Source of the DNA: Clarkia xantiana subsp. parviflora
Taxonomy: Eukaryota; Streptophyta; Magnoliopsida; Myrtales; Onagraceae
NCBI GenBank assembly: GCA_036873135.1
Contig: JAPTYO010000011.1
Location: 6,618,298-6,682,297 of the forward strand
Reading direction: 5' to 3'
Length of the DNA: 64,000 nucleotides
Numbering within the stretch: the stretch's first letter is position 1; each line of letters starts with the position of its first letter. Made by a program: the position numbers and the translations under genes. Shown here in pieces: positions 62,923 to 64,000 of this stretch. The notes below the pieces were generated by a model. The model searched no databases. It saw only the letters and a list, made by a program, of their open reading frames with translations, and was not told where the DNA came from.

Positions 62923-64000
62923 CTGCAGGGAAAGATGAGAAGAAAACTAGTATCAGTGCTGAGACATAATTGGTGGCTGTGCAAAACAAATAAATTTAAT
63001 AGCTTCTGAGACAAGGTAATAAAAGATTACAGAACTCGCCAAACTGCTTCTTAATAATAAGCATGCCCAATAACGCAAAACCCAGATAGAACATGGAAGG
63101 TTTCAGAAATGGAATCAGCATAATGCTCAATTTAAGTAGCAATCGTAGATTTCACCAAAAAAAAAAAAAACATAGCAATCGTAGAATCTATACTTGTCAA
63201 CAGATTTTCTATAAGGAAAACAACATCATACTCCTTTATTAAGAGAGGAAATAGAGAATGTATGCATTTTACACATAATCTATAAGATTCAAAGTCTTAA
63301 AAGAAAAAAAAATCCAGGTCATACAGAGCCAAGCAGAGTCCATAACAATATATAAGACCGAATCTTGAAGAAAATCATGTAGAAAATGATGAAAACGCAA
63401 CACACAGGCTAAAATTCAAAATGGGCAATCGTCTCAAATAATGAAGAACGTGCATATGTATGTCTTCTTACATTCAATGAGTCAATGATCATGTTCAAAT
63501 TCTAGTCTAAATTCATTTTTTTAAAAGAAGAATTACGTGTACTTGTATGCCTTGTTGCAGTCCATAAGTGGATGATCATGTTTAAATTATTTTCCAAATT
63601 CAAATCGATAAAGAAAAGAGAGCATAATATTCATGGAAAAGCTTCCCCTTCGCCATTATCGATGAGCTAAAAAATATTATCAGCAAATACAAGATTATTC
63701 AAAATGCTATTCAACACCCGAATGAATGACATCTTAGAGCATAGAATTCTAAGTAAATACACATTATATATACATATATGTACATATATATCATATGATA
63801 TCACGTCTATTCAATCGAGAAGAAGATCGATCATATATATACACGAACATTTCTGATCCATCGTCAACCAGTTTCTGAATGCATGCAATGCCTAATGGAT
63901 CTACATTCCATAATTGAACATCGCAAAGATACAATAGCGGAGAAGAGATGAACGAAATGAAATTGCATGGACGCAACGAGGCGAGGATAAAAGAAGAAGG
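62923..64000 (-). other. Presumed first intron of ALIS up to the window edge
   Basis: No exon with a start Met in the required phase (one nt left over) and a suitable donor was found, so the ALIS first exon probably lies beyond 64000. Short open frames here are not genes. Confidence 0.45.

Noticed and set aside
63610..63660. Possible ALIS first exon beginning MAKGKLF on the minus strand
   Set aside because: The sequence does not resemble ALIS N-termini and lacks a donor in the needed phase.

Overview
The window is nuclear DNA of a flowering plant, most likely a eudicot. It is AT-rich and has short exons with canonical GT-AG introns. The genes recognised belong to plant families: tau glutathione S-transferase, cytosolic chorismate mutase, UGPase, REVEILLE MYB, AXY9, ATG5 and ALIS. 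Between them lie many plant transposons. I cannot name the species.

Layout. 0-11.6 kb is transposon-rich and holds one gene, a GST on the minus strand whose start codon lies inside the target-site duplication (TSD) of a MITE. 11.7-24.2 kb is a gene-dense block: chorismate mutase (plus), ARMC7-like (minus, convergent, stop codons about 356 bp apart) and a 21-exon UGPase (minus). All exon junctions could be set, and the exon lengths sum to whole codons. 24.2-46.5 kb is a transposon desert. It contains a roughly 9 kb palindromic nest of inverted 1.9 kb and ~1 kb elements (25.9-34.9 kb), a solo Gypsy-type LTR, a 0.94 kb foldback element, a very young complete Copia retrotransposon (37.75-43.15 kb) and several MITEs. 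46.5-64 kb is again genic: an RVE1/RVE7-type MYB gene (plus), intronless AXY9 (minus), ATG5 (plus) and an ALIS/CDC50 gene (minus, first exon not seen and probably beyond the right edge). Two or three Helitron-like elements, a solo LTR and nested MITEs separate these genes.

The genes do not form a pathway. They are ordinary housekeeping or regulatory genes: shikimate branch point, UDP-glucose supply, circadian MYB, wall-polysaccharide acetylation, autophagy and lipid flippase subunit. The most informative content is how mobile DNA has shaped the locus. Precise TSDs can be read for most elements (5 bp for LTR elements, 8 bp for hAT, 9 bp for Mutator-like), and Helitron ends sit between host A and T. 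I found no clear evidence of a novel molecular system. The best leads are the MITE at the GST start codon, the large inverted-repeat nest, the non-TG/CA Copia element and a G-box-carrying MITE upstream of the RVE gene.
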